This document shows, in pieces, positions 26,006-34,727 of a stretch of 64,000 bases of DNA. Position 1 is the stretch's first letter, and every line of letters begins with the position of its first letter. The notes beneath the pieces are model-generated. The model had not been told where the DNA came from and did not search any database. It was given only the letters and a program-made list of their open reading frames with translations. The stretch is from Rhodothermales bacterium (GTDB lineage Bacteria > Bacteroidota > Rhodothermia > Rhodothermales > Bin80), in assembly GCA_951812585.1 (NCBI GenBank), contig OX638318.1, positions 2,726,380-2,790,379 on the forward strand, written 5' to 3'. A program made the position numbers and the translations under genes.

Positions 26006-27148
26006 TTACTGCACGGCCGCCAGTGCGTCGCCGACATACTGCACGACGATCGGATCGTAGATCGCATCGCCATCTGCGTCATAGGAAAACGGCCCCAGCA
26101 CCGTTTCTAGTGCGCTGGTTGCGGCCAGTGCACTGCGCACGGATGGTACCGCAAAGTCTTCCGCTTTTGCCATTGCTTTCGCCAGGATGTTCAGCGTCGC
26201 GTAGCACTGTGCGGCGATTTCGCCGGGCTCTTCTCCATACCGTTGATGATAGGCGCTGACAAACGCCTGGCTGCGTGCATTATTGCTGGAAGCGAGCCAG
26301 ATGGTGGTAGACAGCACGTTATCGGCGGCACCGGGTACCTCGGCATTGATCTTACGCGCCTCATCAATCTGAAATGCCGTCTGATAGATGGGCGTGTCTG
26401 TGCTGCCCAGTGCATGCAGTCCGATCAGTATGGCATGGTGGTCCTCCGGGAGGCCTGAGCTGATGATTATGTCGGGTGATGCATCCACGATGCGCATAAG
26501 CTGCGCTGTCAGATCGTAGTCAGCGGCTTCATCCGTGGGGTCGCCCTGGTAGGACTCTTCGCTAACGAGTGTTACCTCCTCGTATCGCGACAGCTCGTTC
26601 ACCACTGACGTATGGCTGCTTAGCGAGAATGTATCGTTCTCGTTGTAGATCGCAGCGACCCTGGTGAATCCCAGGCGCGCCTTTGCTACCCGAAGTCCGG
26701 TGGGTATCGCATTTTCTACTGATCCTACCGTGCGGAAGAGGTTCGTGCTCTGCGCTGCGAGCCCTGCGGCCATGGACGTAGGACTCATGGCGATGATGTT
26801 CGCCTCATTGATCATGGGAATGATCGCTTGCGTGCTGGCTGACGTAGCGGGGCCAATGACAAACTGGATGCGGTGCTCGTCCATCAGCCACTGAAGCGCC
26901 GCTTGTGTACCTGCTGCTGTGAGCGTATCATCGGCCACAACCAGGGACAGGTGCATGTCGCCGAGTTGTCCGGAGGCATTGATTTCATCTGCGGCCAGCT
27001 GCAACGCATTTTGGGCGTGCTGCGCTTCGCTGGACATCGGCCCTGTCATCGGCAGGATAGTGCCAATCAGAATCTCGTTGGACTCACCGCCAGGGGCGCA
27101 GGCAGCGACGAGGCACATAAAAGCTATAGGCAGTCGTACGTTCAGCAT
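26006..27148 (-). CDS. LivJ-type substrate-binding lipoprotein (copy 4)
   Basis: 380 residues from the ATG at 27148; the TTG-initiated extension to 27217 adds a Cys-rich non-signal leader. The signal 'LPIAFMCLVAACAPGG' ends in a lipobox. Landmarks: 'ILIGTILPMTGPMSSEAQHA', 'IQFVIGPATSASTQAI', 'IIAMSPTSMAAGLAAQS', 'RVAAIYNENDTFSLSSHT', 'IIISSGLPEDHHAILIG' and 'SALAATSALETVLGPFSYD'. This is the first gene of the tandem array and lies 52 bases upstream of copy 3. A palindrome at 27261-27282 is located 110 bases before its start. Confidence 0.88.
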   Translation of the reverse strand: MLNVRLPIAFMCLVAACAPGGESNEILIGTILPMTGPMSSEAQHAQNALQLAADEINASGQLGDMHLSLVVADDTLTAAGTQAALQWLMDEHRIQFVIGPATSASTQAIIPMINEANIIAMSPTSMAAGLAAQSTNLFRTVGSVENAIPTGLRVAKARLGFTRVAAIYNENDTFSLSSHTSVVNELSRYEEVTLVSEESYQGDPTDEAADYDLTAQLMRIVDASPDIIISSGLPEDHHAILIGLHALGSTDTPIYQTAFQIDEARKINAEVPGAADNVLSTTIWLASSNNARSQAFVSAYHQRYGEEPGEIAAQCYATLNILAKAMAKAEDFAVPSVRSALAATSALETVLGPFSYDADGDAIYDPIVVQYVGDALAAVQ

Positions 27149-27260
27149 AGCGATGCAGCAGCAGTGTTGTAGCAGCCTTGGCGGCAAAAGTAAAGCAGGA
27201 ATCCTCACGCCGAACAAGCGCGATCAGCCCGCGGCCTCCCGCTACCTATTCTGGACATCC

Positions 27261-27282
27261 CTCAAGCGGCGCGCCGCTTGAG
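27261..27282. promoter_or_regulatory. Perfect 22-bp palindrome upstream of the binding-protein array
   Basis: CTCAAGCGGC followed by GCGCCGCTTGAG reads identically on both strands. It lies about 113 bases upstream of the first gene of the four-gene array and 445 bases after the end of the TonB-like gene. The symmetry fits a dimeric repressor operator; without a T-run it is less likely to be a terminator. Confidence 0.4.
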
Positions 27283-27727
27283 CACCACCACCGTTATACG
27301 GCCAGGATACCTGCTGGTTTTGTGGGCAAAGCACGGAATTCGCATCGCTTCTCGTAGAAGGTAGGGGCAGCGGTGGGTTCTCAAAATGGTGAAGTTGGGC
27401 TACGGGGTGGGGCGCGCCACCGAACTAGCCTGGCCAGCCAGCATGGCAACAATTTCGGAGACCCCCAACTACCGGTCGTGCGCGGCCGTCTGCCAACTGC
27501 CACCGAGTGCGCGCTCGGCAATTGTACCGCTGCGCTGCTGGTCATCATCAGGCCAGTGCGCCACTGTAACTAGTGCAACTGGCAGGGCGCGGCGGGACAT
27601 GTCACAAGAACGGAGAACGGGTTCTGGAACCAGTCGGTGAAAGTTTACATGGTGATGCTCAACGTCTTCTGCCCGAAGCGAAGAGACCCGCCCGCTCTTG
27701 ACCATGGCGCGGTCCCTGGTTCAGGCA
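27283..27727. other. Intergenic region without a recognised gene
   Basis: 445 bases upstream of the array's first promoter region and downstream of the TonB-like gene. Short open frames exist on both strands, but none has a plausible start, length or composition. No repeats were noted except the flanking palindrome. Confidence 0.5.
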
Positions 27728-28549
27728 CTATCTGAGCCTAAACAGGATTGGGATAGTCATACTTACTCTTACCGCTACACCATCCTTTTGTCCAGGAATA
27801 AATTTTGCCGAGCGTACTACGCGCAGGGCTTCCTCGTCTAAACCTCCGCCAATGCCCCGCGCAATCTTCGCATTCACGACATTGCCGTGCTCGTCTACTA
27901 CGAATGTGACGTACACCTGTCCCTGAATCCCAGCCCTTCTAGCATCTTTCGGGTAAATGATCTGGCGAAGCAGTGCACGGGGGCCACCAACTAGTACTGG
28001 CATCTCGTCCAATTCGAGAAACGCCGGCGTGTCCGCTTCTCCAGCCACACTATCAGACGGTTCTGTTGGCTCACTGGACTCGCTGAGCTTGAACAAAATC
28101 GGCAGAGTCATCCGGACCTTGACTGCTTTTCCATCCTGACGGCCAGGTGTGAACTTGGCCTGTCGCACTACGCGCAGGACTTCTTCATCAAGACCTGCCT
28201 CGAGCCCGCGAAATACTCTGGCATCGGCCACGCCGCCCTGCTCATCAACGACAATGTCCAAAAACACTGTTCCTTCAACGCCAGCCGCCCATGCCGTGGC
28301 AGGAATCTTGACCTGGCTTGCCAGCGCGCCCAGGCCACCGACAGGCTGAGGCATTTCTTCCACGGCCACATAGACTAGCGAGTCCCCTTCATGCGTGCTG
28401 AGCACCTGGGCTACGGCGATTCCCAAGCTATTACAACCTGTTTCAAGGGCCAGGATACAGGTCAGGGCGGCGGCGACCGACAACACGAAATACGGGCGCA
28501 GTTTTGCATTCGAGGCGCCAGCGAGCTCGGGGTCTGTGCGCAAAGTCAT
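27728..28549 (-). CDS. TonB-like energy transducer with two C-terminal domains
   Basis: About 273 residues using the ATG at 28549. One N-terminal hydrophobic segment ('YFVLSVAAALTCILALETGC') is followed by two TonB_C-type repeats: the first about 90-160 ('VYVAVEEMPQPVGGLGALAS', 'EEVLRVVRQAKFTPGRQDGK') and the second about 185-270 ('DEMPVLVGGPRALLRQIIYP', 'EEALRVVRSAKFIPGQKDGV'). Each keeps the P-x-(Y/A)-P and 'FxPG..G..V.V.M..PI.F' signature. The duplication is unusual; typical Bacteroidota TonB proteins carry one such domain. Partners may be the TonB receptors at 1.1 and 43.9 kb, but no ExbB/ExbD is in the window. Confidence 0.85.
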   Translation of the reverse strand: MTLRTDPELAGASNAKLRPYFVLSVAAALTCILALETGCNSLGIAVAQVLSTHEGDSLVYVAVEEMPQPVGGLGALASQVKIPATAWAAGVEGTVFLDIVVDEQGGVADARVFRGLEAGLDEEVLRVVRQAKFTPGRQDGKAVKVRMTLPILFKLSESSEPTEPSDSVAGEADTPAFLELDEMPVLVGGPRALLRQIIYPKDARRAGIQGQVYVTFVVDEHGNVVNAKIARGIGGGLDEEALRVVRSAKFIPGQKDGVAVRVSMTIPILFRLR

Positions 28550-28579
28550 GAAGCTACTGCTCAGGTTGGTTAGAGGCAT

Positions 28580-29622
28580 GCTGCCTTCGAGTGCTAAGCC
28601 AGTAAAGCCGCGTCAAGAAAGCCGCCCGATGTAACATTAGATAACTAACGACTAGAATAGGTTTCCGCCTAGTGGCCTATAGCCAATTCCGCGCTGCCCT
28701 TTAGTATGCCTTGGAGAGCCTGAACTGAGTCGGAAGGCTTGCTGGCCGGCTTTTCCCCCATTCCAGTCTCCTTTCAGGACAGGGTTGTGCGAGGTCTGCC
28801 ACGCGCTGGAATTCACGCTCACAAGTGCTGCACATGCCGCGAATGACCAGAGCTCAACGACGTGACCCACCCCATAGCCGATAGAGGTGACTATTTCCGA
28901 TTCGTGAATACCGGCCGCCCCGCGGCTGTCTTGGCATCCAAGACTTTCTTTACGTTGGGCATGGTACTGAGTAGCTGCACAGCGCGCCGTTGGACTTGGT
29001 GAGCGCCTATTCACGGGAATGCGCGTCCGCTGTCATACTACCACCTTGCTAACAGCGGGCAGATGCGTCGCGCCGCCACTGGTCAACATCAGGTCCGGCT
29101 AACCTCCCGTGTTGCAACCAAGGCCAGTGCCAACGGCAAATCCAACCAATTCTTATCAAGTGGCAAAGGAAGGGCTCCCGGCGCATGCCGGAGCAGCAGC
29201 TAAAGTGACGCGCCCTCGTGTGCGGAAAGCGAATAGGGCAACGACTTTCTGCCGCAGCGCAGTTTCTCGCATCCAGGCTACTCGTTCTTTGACTGAATCA
29301 GTAGGCTCACATCATATTTGAAACTATGACGTAACTCTTTTGCAAGAATATCAGCTGGGTTTGCAGCGCACCTTGGACACCGGGATTATGGCGTACTGGA
29401 GCCGAAGTCGCCAACGTGTGTGGGTGAAAGGTGCAACAAGTGGTAACTTGCAGGAGGTGCATGAGGTGAATGAGGTGCATGTTGACTGTGACGGAGATGC
29501 GCTGCTTGGGTGAAAAGCGTGCCGCCGAGCGGGGAGTCAACCGACGTCTCTATGGCAAACAAGGGTCAGCATTACAGAGGGGTCGTCCCAATTATGAGAA
29601 CCGCACGGTATGCCGTGCGCAC
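28580..29622. other. Long gene-poor region with a triple 9-bp repeat
   Basis: About 1 kb lacking a convincing gene. The only noteworthy elements are a minus-strand frame at 28652-29014 (rejected, no start and low complexity) and three nearly identical GAGGTG(C/A)AT units in tandem at 29454-29480. The region precedes the 3' end of the caa3 operon and may be old, decayed coding sequence. Confidence 0.45.
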
Positions 29623-30309
29623 CTATTGCGCTTCTAAAAAGGTTACCAGCGATTCGATCTCGGCGTCGGAGGTGGTGCTGTAGAAGTTGAGCGCGTTGAG
29701 GGTGAGAAGCATCAACTGCGGCGGAAAGCCCTCCGTGATCGTTGCATCGGGATCGAGGATAGACTCAGTGAGCGCTTCACGCGTGCGCGACTGCCCGATG
29801 CCCTGGAAGGTCGGGCCCGGAAGCACGCTGCCATCCAGAGAGTGGCACGTCTTGCAGAACTGATCATAGAGTGCCTCGCCCGAGCGGGCTGGCGCCTCTT
29901 GCACCTCCGGCATCTCCTGCTCGGCCAGTGCCACCGCGTCAGGCTCCTCGGCAGAGGCTGACGCTTCATGCACTGCAGCCGGCAGCTCGTACGGGATGTG
30001 CCCAGCAGGCTGAATGCCAAGCGCGCCGCGCAGCGCGGTATCAGACAAAGTGAGCGACAGGAAAACCACGGCGAAAGCGATGCCCAAAAAGGCCACGACC
30101 ATGTTCACAGGGTTGTCATACTTCAAGGCCATGAATATCGCCGCCACCGCGACTGCCTTGGTGCCCGCAATGGCAAGCGCCAACGGCACGTTCAGCGGCC
30201 CCAGATCCAACTGCGCCGTGATCACCGTGATGATCGTCAGCGCAACCAGCACGGCGAAGACCGTGGCCAAGGTTCGGATCGGTACGATATGGTGGGATCC
30301 GTGCGCCAT
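29623..30309 (-). CDS. caa3 oxidase subunit IV fused to a cytochrome c domain
   Basis: 228 residues. The N-terminal 95 residues form a three-helix COX4-like module ('TLATVFAVLVALTIITVITA', 'LAIAGTKAVAVAAIFMALKY', 'VVAFLGIAFAVVFLSLTL'). An Ala/Glu-rich linker (about 110-145) leads to a class I cytochrome c domain with haem motif CKTCH ('DQFCKTCHSLDGS'). Ordinary subunit IV proteins lack this domain; the caa3 cytochrome normally sits on subunit II, and here subunit II (32639-33571) has one as well. The operon would therefore supply two tethered cytochromes c. It ends the long minus-strand respiratory unit. Confidence 0.9.
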   Translation of the reverse strand: MAHGSHHIVPIRTLATVFAVLVALTIITVITAQLDLGPLNVPLALAIAGTKAVAVAAIFMALKYDNPVNMVVAFLGIAFAVVFLSLTLSDTALRGALGIQPAGHIPYELPAAVHEASASAEEPDAVALAEQEMPEVQEAPARSGEALYDQFCKTCHSLDGSVLPGPTFQGIGQSRTREALTESILDPDATITEGFPPQLMLLTLNALNFYSTTSDAEIESLVTFLEAQ

Positions 30310-30315
30310 GCGTGG

Positions 30316-30963
30316 CTAAATCAGATACAACAGCGGGAAAAGGAAAATCCAGATGATGTCCACCAGATGCCAGTACAGGCCGGTAAGCTCGATGGGCGTG
30401 TAGTACGCTGCGGAAAAATGACCACGAATCGCTCGCGTGACTATCCATGCAATCACGCCCATGCCGACCAGCACATGGATCCCGTGAATGCCGGTCATCA
30501 CGAAGTAGATACTGAAAAACTGCGGCGCATACGGGGTATAGTACGCGGCATAGTCGCCGTGCGGAGCAAAGCCCGCGCCCGGGAAGATGCCATGCGACCA
30601 CTTGCCGGTGTACTCGAAATATTTGACCACCATGAAGGCCAAGGCGCAGAGGAGTGTCAAGAGCAGCAAGACGACAACCTTTTCCTTCTCGTTCCTCTGG
30701 ATGAAGTGCACGGACAGGGCGACAGTGAAGCTGGACGCCAGTAGCACCAACGTGTTCAAAGCGCCTAGCCGCCAGTCCAAAAGCTCGCTGCTCAGTTCAA
30801 ACACCTCGGGATACCATACGCGATAGACCGCGTAGGCCACGAACATGCCGCTGAAGAGCAGCACTTCAGTGACCAGGAAAAGCCACATGCCCATCTTCGC
30901 CGCGTCAAACTGCTGCGCAGACGAAACGAAGTAGTGCTTTAAGGTCGTGGACGTTTCCGCCAT
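30316..30963 (-). CDS. ctaE: caa3 oxidase subunit III
   Basis: 215 residues, five helices. Landmarks: 'AAKMGMWLFLVTEVLLFSGM' at the N-terminus, 'GIHGIHVLVGMGVIAWIV' in the middle and 'YWHLVDIIWIFLFPLLYLI' at the C-terminus, all typical of CtaE. It starts 7 bases after subunit I. It supports the core subunit and proton uptake. The gene symbol follows ctaCDEF usage for caa3 clusters. Confidence 0.95.
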   Translation of the reverse strand: MAETSTTLKHYFVSSAQQFDAAKMGMWLFLVTEVLLFSGMFVAYAVYRVWYPEVFELSSELLDWRLGALNTLVLLASSFTVALSVHFIQRNEKEKVVVLLLLTLLCALAFMVVKYFEYTGKWSHGIFPGAGFAPHGDYAAYYTPYAPQFFSIYFVMTGIHGIHVLVGMGVIAWIVTRAIRGHFSAAYYTPIELTGLYWHLVDIIWIFLFPLLYLI

Positions 30964-30970
30964 GAACGGC

Positions 30971-32635
30971 CTACGTGTTGTCTTGAGACTCAGATGATGC
31001 TGAGGCTGCTGCGCCTAGTACATCATCAGCCAGATGGAAGTCGTATGGCCCGCGCGTAACCAGCGGCACCTTCTCAAAGTTGTGCGGATCCGGAATGGGG
31101 CCCGTGTGGGTCCACTCCAGCGTCACGGCACCCCACGGATTTGCGGGGGCCTTCTTGCCCCTGACCAGCGAATGCACCGCATAGGCCAAGATCATAAACA
31201 GCCCCGCAGCCAGGACAAAGGAGCCAACCGACGAGGCCAGGTTGTAGGCGGCGAACTCCGGGTACTGATCCAGAAGCCCGGCATAGTCATGGTACCGGCG
31301 CGGCATGCCCCGACTGCCCATCACAAACTGAGTAAAAAAAGTCAGATTGAAGCCGACAAATACCAGCACCGCCGCGATGCGGCCAGCCGTCTCGCTGTAC
31401 ATGCGCCCAGTGATCTTGGGCCACCAGTAGTGGAGTCCTCCAATAAGCCCGATCAGCGCGCCACCCATCATGACGTAGTGGAAGTGCGCCACAATGAAAT
31501 ACGTGTCATGCAGATGCACATCCACCGCCAGGACGCCGACCATGATACCGGTAAGGCCCCCAATGGTGAACAGAAACAGGAACATGAGGGCGTACAGCAT
31601 CGGGGTCTTCAGTGACACCGAACCCTTGTACATCGTAGCCACCCAGTTGAAGACCTTGATGCCGGTTGGGATGCCGATCAGGAAGGTCAGCATGGAGAAA
31701 ATGATCGAGCTGAGGGCAGACTGACCCGCAACGAACATGTGGTGCCCCCACACCAGAAAGCCCAGAAAAGCAATGGCTACCGACGACAACGCAATAAACG
31801 TGTAGCCGGATACCTGCTGTCGTGAGAAGGTCCCCATCAGGTCGCTGATGATGCCCATGGCGGGCAAGATCATGATGTACACGGCAGGGTGGCTGTAGAA
31901 CCAGAAGAAATGCTGGAAGAGCACGGGATCGCCGCCAAGCGCCGGATCAAAAATGCCGATCTGAAGGAGCCGCTCAAGGAAGAGCAGTACCATCGTGATG
32001 CCGATCACGGGCGTCGCCAACACCTGCACGATCGCAGTGGCATAGATCGCCCACACAAACAGCGGCAGCCGATTCCAGGCCATGCCCGGTGCCCGCATCT
32101 TGTGCACGGTGACAATGAAGTTGAGCCCCGTGAAAATGGACGCAAAACCCGCAATGAAGACCGCCGAAGTAAGCCACAGCACGCTGCTGGTGCCTTCCGC
32201 AGAATACGGCGTATAGAAGGTCCAGCCCGTGTCCACCTGCCCGATCACCAGCCAGCCGCTCAACGCCATCAGTGCCCCAAGCATGAAGATGTACCAGCTA
32301 AACAGGTTGAGCCTGGGAAACGCTACATCCTTTGCACCAATCTGTATGGGTAGCACAAAGTTGCCCAAGATACCCGGGATCGCGGGGATGATCACCAGAA
32401 ACACCATCACTACGCCATGGAGCGTGAAAGCCTGGTTGTAGGCATCCTGCCCCATGATCGTCTCCCCGGGAGCCGCCAATTCCGTGCGCACCAGAAGCGC
32501 GAAGATGCCGCCCAGCAAAAAGAACGTTGCCACGGCAATGGCATACAGGATGCCAATGCGCTTGTGGTCCGTGGTGAGCAGCCACGAGCGCACTCCGGTG
32601 CTGGCACTTAAGTAGTTCTGCCCTGCTGTGCTCAT
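30971..32635 (-). CDS. ctaD: caa3 oxidase subunit I, A2-type (YSHPAVY)
   Basis: 554 residues, about 12 helices. The sequence reads '[17 protein letters not shown]': the D-channel Glu of HPEVY is Ala, and Tyr-Ser precedes the His, as in the A2 subfamily defined for Rhodothermus marinus caa3. Other metal ligands are intact: 'WGHHMFVAG' (CuB) and '[10 protein letters not shown]' (haem a3/a). '[15 protein letters not shown]' holds the first haem a ligand. Proton transfer is believed to use the Tyr-Ser pair instead of Glu. Within its operon it follows subunit II by 3 bases and precedes subunit III. Confidence 0.97.
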   Translation of the reverse strand: MSTAGQNYLSASTGVRSWLLTTDHKRIGILYAIAVATFFLLGGIFALLVRTELAAPGETIMGQDAYNQAFTLHGVVMVFLVIIPAIPGILGNFVLPIQIGAKDVAFPRLNLFSWYIFMLGALMALSGWLVIGQVDTGWTFYTPYSAEGTSSVLWLTSAVFIAGFASIFTGLNFIVTVHKMRAPGMAWNRLPLFVWAIYATAIVQVLATPVIGITMVLLFLERLLQIGIFDPALGGDPVLFQHFFWFYSHPAVYIMILPAMGIISDLMGTFSRQQVSGYTFIALSSVAIAFLGFLVWGHHMFVAGQSALSSIIFSMLTFLIGIPTGIKVFNWVATMYKGSVSLKTPMLYALMFLFLFTIGGLTGIMVGVLAVDVHLHDTYFIVAHFHYVMMGGALIGLIGGLHYWWPKITGRMYSETAGRIAAVLVFVGFNLTFFTQFVMGSRGMPRRYHDYAGLLDQYPEFAAYNLASSVGSFVLAAGLFMILAYAVHSLVRGKKAPANPWGAVTLEWTHTGPIPDPHNFEKVPLVTRGPYDFHLADDVLGAAASASSESQDNT

Positions 32636-32638
32636 GAA

Positions 32639-33571
32639 CTAATGCTCCTTGATGAAAGCGACCAGCGCGTCGATCTCGTCCGGCTCCAGCAAGGCGTACG
32701 TTCCGGGCATCAGCGCCATGTAGCCCTCCACAATTTCCGTGGCAGGCTGTGTGATGGCCTCGCGTAGGTAGTTGTCATCGGCAATCCTCCGCGTCCCGTC
32801 GGCAAATACGCGTTCCGAGCCCGCCAGCCCCGCAAAGGAGGGCCCGGTGCCAGGCGCACCATCGAGCGAATGGCAGGCGAGGCAGCCCTGCTGCGTGTAC
32901 AGCATTTCGCCGCGCTCCGCAGGCGATGCGTCTGCGGCAAGGAGCCCCTCCTGCAGCCAGGCCTCAAAGTCATCTTGGGACTGCACGATCACCGATGACA
33001 GCATCATGGAGTGCTGCTGTCCGCAGTACTCGGTGCACATGAGCAGAAAGGTATCCTGCCGCGTGGCTTCAAACCATGCATAGGTGTATCGGCCCGGCAC
33101 CACATCCATCTTGGTGCGAAAAGCAGGCACGTACAGGCTATGCAGCACATCGGCGCTGCTCATGGTGAGCTTGACCGGCCGACCCACCGGCACGTGCAGC
33201 GCCGAAGCGCGCACGCCGTTAGGATATTCAAAGAGCCAGCTCCACTTCTGTGCGCGCACGGTGATTTCCATCGCATTCGGTGGCGCTACATTCATGTGGA
33301 TAAAGACGCGAAAGCCCCAGACAAAAACGATGGCCACCAGAATGGTTGGCACCAGGATCCAGGAAGTCTCCACGATCTTGTTTTCCTTGACGGGCTTCGG
33401 CCGGTCGGCGGCGCTTCGGCGACGATACCGCCATGCAAAAAGCACCATGGTCGCCATCACGCCCGCAAAAAGGATCACGCTGACAATGAGGATGAAGTAG
33501 AACAGTGCATCCACATCCCCGGCATAGGTGGACGCAGCATCCGGGAGCCAAAAGGCCTGCCTCTGTTCCAT
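32639..33571 (-). CDS. ctaC: caa3 oxidase subunit II with cytochrome c domain
   Basis: 310 residues from the ATG at 33571, which overlaps the SCO stop by one base (TGATG). Two helices ('VDALFYFILIVSVILFAGVM' and 'ILVPTILVAIVFVWGFRVFI') are followed by the CuA domain with His in 'ADVLHSLYVP' and the loop C-TEY-C-GQQ-H-SM-M. A C-terminal cytochrome c domain with CLACH ('QQGCLACHSLDGAPGTG') gives the caa3 architecture. It receives electrons from ActE or a soluble carrier. The upstream extension to 33604 lies inside SCO and is not used. Confidence 0.95.
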   Translation of the reverse strand: MEQRQAFWLPDAASTYAGDVDALFYFILIVSVILFAGVMATMVLFAWRYRRRSAADRPKPVKENKIVETSWILVPTILVAIVFVWGFRVFIHMNVAPPNAMEITVRAQKWSWLFEYPNGVRASALHVPVGRPVKLTMSSADVLHSLYVPAFRTKMDVVPGRYTYAWFEATRQDTFLLMCTEYCGQQHSMMLSSVIVQSQDDFEAWLQEGLLAADASPAERGEMLYTQQGCLACHSLDGAPGTGPSFAGLAGSERVFADGTRRIADDNYLREAITQPATEIVEGYMALMPGTYALLEPDEIDALVAFIKEH

Positions 33572-34362
33572 CACGCAGCCGGGCGGATTAGCTCGCGCCG
33601 CCACAAGACAGCCAGCAGACTCATCAGCGCAATCGCCGCCATGATGCCGCCGAGGCGCATGGTCCGACGGGCAGTGAGCACGTAAGAATTAGCGGTGGGA
33701 TCGTACTGAAAGCAGAAGAGGAATGCCCGGTCAAGCAGCGATCCAATGCTGCCCTCAGAGGCCTCCACCAAGGCCGCGCGCACGTCGCGACCCTGCGGTG
33801 CCACGTCAGCCAGGTACCGGGTTACAACGCCATCCTCAGACAAGAAGATGAGCGCAGCCGGGTGCGCGTATTCGCCTTGCTCCTCCACCCATGAGTAGCC
33901 AAAGCCGATGCTTTCCGCCAGCGCCCTGATGGCTGATTCCTCGCCGGTCAAAAAATGCCATTCCGCCTCGGGGCGTCCCAAACGGGCCAGGTGTCGTTCA
34001 CGTTGCTTGGCAGCCAAAGACGGCGTCTCATCGGGGCTGATGGATACAGTCACCAAGTCAAATTCCACGCCGGGCGTCCACGGCACAGCCTCCAGCGCCT
34101 GCGTCAGACCGTCCAGCAGCACGCTACACAGCATGGGGCAGGTGTGATACACAAACGTGAGCAGCGTAGGCCTTTCCAAAAGGGTGCCCATTGGTACCAC
34201 CGTACTGTCGCTGCGAAGGAACACCAGATCCGGCGGGATCTCGGCACCTAGCTTAGGGGTCAGCCCTACGCCACTGTATGCACGTGCCACATGGGCGGCG
34301 CTTTGCGCCTGCGCCGTGCCAGGCAATAGCAATAGCAGCAGTGTGAACCTTGTTGCATGCAT
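33571..34362 (-). CDS. SCO1/SenC-type copper chaperone
   Basis: 263 residues. Signal peptide ('LLLLLLPGTAQAQ'), thioredoxin-like fold with the copper-binding C-PML-C ('VYHTCPMLCSVLLDG') and a His downstream ('GEYAHPAALIFLS'), and a C-terminal helix ('IMAAIALMSLLAVLW') instead of the usual N-terminal anchor. SCO proteins help load CuA in subunit II, encoded immediately downstream. The gene overlaps that start by one base and abuts the small membrane gene upstream. Confidence 0.92.
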   Translation of the reverse strand: MHATRFTLLLLLLPGTAQAQSAAHVARAYSGVGLTPKLGAEIPPDLVFLRSDSTVVPMGTLLERPTLLTFVYHTCPMLCSVLLDGLTQALEAVPWTPGVEFDLVTVSISPDETPSLAAKQRERHLARLGRPEAEWHFLTGEESAIRALAESIGFGYSWVEEQGEYAHPAALIFLSEDGVVTRYLADVAPQGRDVRAALVEASEGSIGSLLDRAFLFCFQYDPTANSYVLTARRTMRLGGIMAAIALMSLLAVLWRRELIRPAA

Positions 34363-34725
34363 CTAGTAGCGCACTTCAGCCGTAAGGACTGCCTCTGGCG
34401 GCGGTTCTTCCTGTGCCAGTACCTCCATAGCGCGCGCAACAGGAATCTGGAATACGCCCTCCGCTTCATTCACAATCCCGTACCGTCTCAACCGGTCCTG
34501 CGCATGCGATTCGGCGCGCCTGAGCTCAGGATAGCGCGCCGCTTCGGCGGCCTGATGCTGAGCAACATCGACTTCCCACCGAAACCAGGCGGATGCCCCC
34601 CAGACGCCTGCGCCAATAAGGAACAGCGTGCCCAGAAGGAACACCACCAACTGCCCGGCGGCGATGCCTTCGCGCTGCGCCGCTGGCTGGCTGGCCCATC
34701 GGGGTGCGGTGCCCTCAGTATCCAT
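34363..34725 (-). CDS. Small single-helix protein of the ACIII-caa3 operon
   Basis: 120 residues with one helix ('LVVFLLGTLFLIGAGVWGAS') and a soluble C-terminal half ('FRWEVDVAQHQAAEAARYP'). It sits between actF and sco with spacings of 2 and 0 bases. Alternative complex III from Flavobacterium has small single-helix subunits (ActG/ActH), and this ORF could correspond to one of them, or to an assembly factor. Sequence alone does not let me decide, so no symbol is assigned. Confidence 0.7.
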   Translation of the reverse strand: MDTEGTAPRWASQPAAQREGIAAGQLVVFLLGTLFLIGAGVWGASAWFRWEVDVAQHQAAEAARYPELRRAESHAQDRLRRYGIVNEAEGVFQIPVARAMEVLAQEEPPPEAVLTAEVRY

Positions 34726-34727
34726 CG

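Noticed and set aside
28652-29014. 120-codon minus-strand frame
   Set aside because: Start and composition are poor, no family similarity, and it stands alone in a gene-poor stretch. The C-terminal part has some protein-like phrasing, so it could be a decayed fragment, but I cannot support a gene.
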